Source: Roseiarcus sp. (GTDB lineage: Bacteria > Pseudomonadota > Alphaproteobacteria > Rhizobiales > Beijerinckiaceae). Taken from it: 11,080 nucleotides of DNA. Under the pieces are notes generated by a model. It ran no database searches. It saw nothing but the letters and a program-made list of their open reading frames with translations, and was not told the origin of the DNA. The translations under genes were made by a program, and so were the position numbers. Of the stretch, positions 7,696 to 11,080 are shown in pieces. The number at the start of each line of letters is the position of its first letter. The stretch's first letter is position 1. Location: NCBI GenBank assembly GCA_030153205.1, contig JASLHV010000442.1:1-11080 (forward strand), in the 5' to 3' direction.

Positions 7696-7701
7696 CCTCC
7701 C
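7696..7701 (-). promoter_or_regulatory. Ribosome-binding site supporting the TTG start of the ATPase gene
   Basis: GGGAGG on the minus strand stands six bases before the TTG at 7689. No other start codon in that frame lies near it, so it decides the start. Confidence 0.7.
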
Positions 7702-7720
7702 AGCTAAGAACGTGACGATC

Positions 7721-7735
7721 TTAGCGGGTCGCTAA
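7721..7735. promoter_or_regulatory. Possible operator: perfect palindrome upstream of the importer operon
   Basis: TTAGCG and CGCTAA form a perfect six-base inverted repeat around a three-base centre, 31 bases before the TTG start of the ATPase gene. On the minus strand TAAGAT within and just after it resembles a -10 box, with a weak -35 (CTGGCT) 17 bases further upstream. A repressor bound here would cover the promoter. It could instead be a short RNA hairpin or part of the upstream terminator tail. Confidence 0.35.
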
Positions 7736-7761
7736 AAGAGAGCCAGGGCCAAAGGGCCTGG
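7733..7761 (-). terminator. Possible intrinsic terminator after the quinone oxidoreductase gene
   Basis: In the minus-strand RNA, CCAGGCC and GGCC-C-TGG pair around a CTTT loop with one bulged C (7743-7761). The U-rich CTCTCTTTTA follows (to about 7733). It lies about 70 bases after the gene's stop. The stem is short and the tail is interrupted by C, so it may be weak and allow read-through into the importer operon. Confidence 0.5.
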
Positions 7762-7828
7762 ACTTTCAGGAAAATTCCACAAGCACCTTCGTGCTCGATG
7801 ACGGTTTGGCGACGCCGACGATAGAACG

Positions 7829-8797
7829 TTAGGGCAAGAGGACTGTCGAGCCTGTCGTCTCGCGCGCCTCCAGAGCGATATGGGCCCGCGCCGCCTCCGC
7901 CAGCGGAATCTGCGCGCCGACTTTGATTTTAACCGCCCCAGAGCGCAGCACGCTGAACAAGTCGCGCGTCATACGTTCATAACGCGCCCTATCTGCAAGG
8001 AAAGTGAACAGGGTCGGCCGCGTGGCGAAAAGCGATCCCTTCTGCGCAAGCAGGCCTATGTTGAAACTCTCGATCGGCCCTGAAGCGGAGCCGTAGGACG
8101 CAAAAACGCCGAGGGGACGCAGGCAATCGAGCGAAGCGGGAAAAGTCGCCTTGCCGACGCCGTCGTATACGGCATGACATTTCGCGCCTTTGGTGATCGT
8201 CGCCACGCGTTCGGCAAAATTCTCGTCGCGGTAAAGGATCACATGCGTCGCGCCGGCCTTTTTCGCCAGCGCCGCCTTGTCCGACGATCCGACAGTGCCG
8301 ATCACGCTCGCGCCGAGCGATCTGCCCCATTGACAAAGGATCTGGCCGACGCCGCCGGCCGCGGCATGGACAAGGATCGTGTCGCCTTTTTTCACACGAT
8401 AGGTCTGACGCAGGAGATATTGCGCCGTTAGTCCCTTCAACATCGCGGCGGCGGCTGTTTCGTACGAGATCGCCTTGGGTAGTTTGGCGAGGAGCTTGGT
8501 TTCGATATTCGCTTCCTCGGCATAAGCGCCGATACGTGCGACGTAAGCGACGCGATCGCCTTCTTTGAGGTCTTTCACGCCGCGGCCGACCGCGACGACT
8601 TCGCCGGCCCCTTCGCTTCCAGGCGTAAACGGCGTGGCTGTCGGGTAAAGGCCGGTACGGTAGTAGACGTCAATATAGTTGAGACCAATCGCATGATGGC
8701 GGACGCGCGCTTCGCCGGGCCCAGGCGACGGCAACTCCATCTCTTCGAAGCGCAGAGCCTCCGGGCCGCCGGTTTCATGGACCCTGATCGCGCGCAT
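7829..8797 (-). CDS. NAD(P)H:quinone oxidoreductase, zinc-independent MDR family
   Basis: This is a cytosolic NADPH-dependent reductase of the quinone oxidoreductase (Qor) branch of the medium-chain dehydrogenase/reductase superfamily; it reduces quinones, probably in a single-step or detoxifying reaction. The 322-residue length matches the family. The catalytic GroES-like domain is N-terminal, with TPGSEGAGEVVAVG (58-71). The nucleotide-binding Rossmann motif is HAAAGGVG (144-151), followed by QILCQWGRSLGA. The cysteine ligands of zinc-dependent alcohol dehydrogenases are absent, so it is zinc-independent. The motif YDGVGKATF lies in the second half. The ATG at 8795-8797 has GGGGGAG ahead of it. 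It appears to be a single-gene unit, separated from the importer by a possible terminator and divergent from accB. Confidence 0.92.
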   Translation of the reverse strand: MRAIRVHETGGPEALRFEEMELPSPGPGEARVRHHAIGLNYIDVYYRTGLYPTATPFTPGSEGAGEVVAVGRGVKDLKEGDRVAYVARIGAYAEEANIETKLLAKLPKAISYETAAAAMLKGLTAQYLLRQTYRVKKGDTILVHAAAGGVGQILCQWGRSLGASVIGTVGSSDKAALAKKAGATHVILYRDENFAERVATITKGAKCHAVYDGVGKATFPASLDCLRPLGVFASYGSASGPIESFNIGLLAQKGSLFATRPTLFTFLADRARYERMTRDLFSVLRSGAVKIKVGAQIPLAEAARAHIALEARETTGSTVLLP

Positions 8798-8811
8798 AAG
8801 GGCTCCCCCTT
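8798..8811 (-). promoter_or_regulatory. Hairpin presenting the ribosome-binding site of the quinone oxidoreductase gene
   Basis: Immediately before the ATG the minus-strand RNA reads AAGGG-GGAG-CCCTT: a perfect five-pair stem with the Shine-Dalgarno core GGAG in the loop. A competing pairing, GGCT (8816-8819) with AGCC (8801-8804), would sequester the same purines. This could modulate translation or be coincidental. Confidence 0.4.
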
Positions 8812-9110
8812 AAAAAGCCGGGATCATCCGTCCGATGTAAAAGGCGCGCAAGGCCGTCGAAAGATCAAACTTTTGCGACAATTCTTACGGCGACGTGAAC
8901 GCCGGGGTGGACGGCGTCTGGTCGTGCCCTTCCTTTCGCCCGACGTTTTGGCTATACGGGCGCTCCCCGGCGGCGGCTCGCCGCGATTCCAAGGCGCAAA
9001 ATGAAGGTTCCTGACGAGCGGAAAACGCCAGAGGCGTACAGTCCGGAAACACAAAAGCAAGCTTTTCCCGGCATCCAAAGCCGCGAAGGCGCTGAGTTGA
9101 CGGACGTTCG
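8798..9110. other. Divergent intergenic region between the quinone oxidoreductase gene and accB
   Basis: This 313-base stretch must hold the promoters of both divergent units. Toward accB, TATACG (8953-8958) resembles a -10 box, but no good -35 lies 17 bases ahead. Downstream of it are a GC hairpin, GCGGCG-GCT-CGCCGC (8970-8984), and a 37-codon frame from 9001 that overlaps accB. The pair ACGCC/GGCGT occurs twice, at 8899-8917 (nine-base spacer) and 9025-9037 (three-base spacer). Toward the quinone oxidoreductase gene I see only the hairpin at its ribosome site, and no convincing promoter. No tRNA, insertion sequence or recognisable gene remnant, such as aroQ, is visible. Confidence 0.5.
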
Positions 9111-9114
9111 ATGA
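9001..9114 (+). CDS. Possible 37-residue leader ORF overlapping the accB start
   Basis: An ATG at 9001, with AAGG six bases ahead of it, opens a frame of 37 codons, beginning MKVPDERKTPEAYSPE. Its TGA (9112-9114) overlaps the accB ATG as ATGA. The product is polar, with no membrane segment, signal peptide or domain I recognise. Third-position GC is only about 57 percent, well below the strong GC bias of the real genes here, which argues against long-standing selection as protein. The overlap and the weak ribosome site of accB make a coupling or leader role possible. Treat it as a candidate, not an established gene. Confidence 0.2.
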   Translation: MKVPDERKTPEAYSPETQKQAFPGIQSREGAELTDVR

Positions 9115-9605
9115 AAAAGCCGCAAGCCAAGGCCGCCGCGCCCGCGAAAAATGTCTCCAAAACCGGCCCCGACCTTTCGATCGTCGCCGCGCTCGCCAAG
9201 ATCGCCGGTCAGCATGATCTGAGCGAGGTCGAGATCGAACATCAGGGCCTGCGCGTCAGAGTCGCGAGAGAGCGTGCGGCGTCCGCCATGACGACTTTCG
9301 TGGCGCCGGCAGTCGCGGCGCCCGCTGTCGCAACAGCTCCCGCCTCTACCCCAACCGAGCCAGCCGAACATCCCGGCGTCGTGAAGTCGCCGATGGTCGG
9401 AACCGCCTATCGCCGCGCAAGCCCGGAGGCCAAGCCCTTCGTTGAAGTGGGGTCGATGGTGAAGGCCGGCGACAAGGTGATGCTCGTCGAGGCGATGAAA
9501 ACCTTCAACGAGATCCTCGCGCCAAAGGCGGGCAAGGTCGTCGAAATTTTTGTGGAGGACGCGACGCCGGTCGAATATGGCCAAGCGCTTCTCGCCGTTG
9601 AATAG
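9111..9605 (+). CDS. accB: Acetyl-CoA carboxylase biotin carboxyl carrier protein
   Basis: AccB carries the biotin that shuttles the carboxyl group between biotin carboxylase and carboxyltransferase in the first committed step of fatty-acid synthesis. The 164-residue protein has the standard layout: a short N-terminal domain (about 20-55, with DLSEVEIEHQGLRVRVARE), a flexible Ala/Pro linker (about 61-88) and a C-terminal biotinyl domain (about 89-164). The biotinylation site is VEAMKTFNE, with Lys130 as the modified residue. The thumb region of the domain, preceding that site, is present (SPEAKPF). The N-terminus is longer and more basic than in many relatives (MKKPQAKAAAPAK). The ribosome site before the ATG is poor, and a 37-codon frame overlaps the start. 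accC follows after 44 bases in the same direction. aroQ, a frequent upstream neighbour in this class, is absent. Confidence 0.96.
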   Translation: MKKPQAKAAAPAKNVSKTGPDLSIVAALAKIAGQHDLSEVEIEHQGLRVRVARERAASAMTTFVAPAVAAPAVATAPASTPTEPAEHPGVVKSPMVGTAYRRASPEAKPFVEVGSMVKAGDKVMLVEAMKTFNEILAPKAGKVVEIFVEDATPVEYGQALLAVE

Positions 9606-9649
9606 GCGGGCGGCTTGCATGCGCGAGCGGCCAGGCTCAAGGATCGCGG

Positions 9650-11008
<1,359 letters not shown>

Positions 11009-11024
11009 GCTCAAAGAGGCGTAT

Positions 11025-11053
11025 TTGGCGCGCCCGCGCCTGCTTGCTATAAG
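11025..11053 (+). promoter_or_regulatory. Candidate promoter for a gene beyond the right edge
   Basis: TTGGCG (11025-11030), a 17-base spacer and TATAAG (11048-11053, five of six matches to TATAAT) make the best promoter-like sequence in the window. It points rightward, 17 bases after the accC stop. The gene it would serve is outside the window; aat often follows accC in this class, but nothing here shows it. Confidence 0.5.
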
Positions 11054-11080
11054 CGCGCCAGATAGAGCGAGGCGACCTTG

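Noticed and set aside
7775..7795. AGCAC-CTTC-GTGCT hairpin between the quinone oxidoreductase gene and the importer operon as a terminator
   Set aside because: The stem is only five pairs and no T-run follows directly on the minus strand; the structure at 7733-7761 is the better candidate.
8885..9199. Minus-strand frame across the accB leader and start
   Set aside because: It overlaps accB in antisense, has no ribosome site or domain, and its composition is that of a shadow frame.

Overview
This window is a stretch of chromosome from a high-GC alphaproteobacterium, most likely a member of the Hyphomicrobiales (Rhizobiales). The evidence is the lepB-rnc-era order, the style of the Era, RNase III, AccB and AccC proteins, strong GC bias at third codon positions, and use of GTG and TTG starts. 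I cannot fix the genus. Most of the window is ordinary housekeeping and transport DNA. I see no phage, insertion sequence, CRISPR array, tRNA or rRNA, and no defence or biosynthetic system.

Layout. All genes from position 1 to 8797 are on the minus strand. In their direction of transcription they form three blocks. (1) A single zinc-independent quinone oxidoreductase (8797 to 7829), followed by a possible terminator. (2) A BMP-family ABC importer operon: a fused double ATPase with a TTG start (7689), two overlapping permeases, then, after a 159-base leader, the periplasmic binding protein, which ends at a good intrinsic terminator at about 2836-2866. (3) A lepB-rnc-era operon (2689 to 251) with tight or overlapping junctions, followed by the first 74 codons of an MFS transporter that runs off the left edge. 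From 9111 the strand switches to plus: accB and accC encode the biotin carrier and biotin carboxylase of acetyl-CoA carboxylase. A good candidate promoter for a gene beyond the right edge follows accC.

How the genes work together. The importer genes encode every part of one uptake system, probably for nucleosides or related purine compounds. LepB, RNase III and Era cover protein export and rRNA processing or 30S maturation. AccB and AccC catalyse and carry the carboxybiotin of fatty-acid synthesis.

The points most worth a second look are regulatory or contextual. They are a 37-codon frame whose stop overlaps the accB start, paired hairpins in the accB leader, a perfect palindrome in front of the transporter ATPase, a hairpin that presents the quinone reductase ribosome site, two promoter candidates sharing TTGGCG-17-TATARG, and conserved clusters missing their usual neighbours (no recO after era, no acpS before lepB, no aroQ before accB). 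None is strong evidence of a new system.
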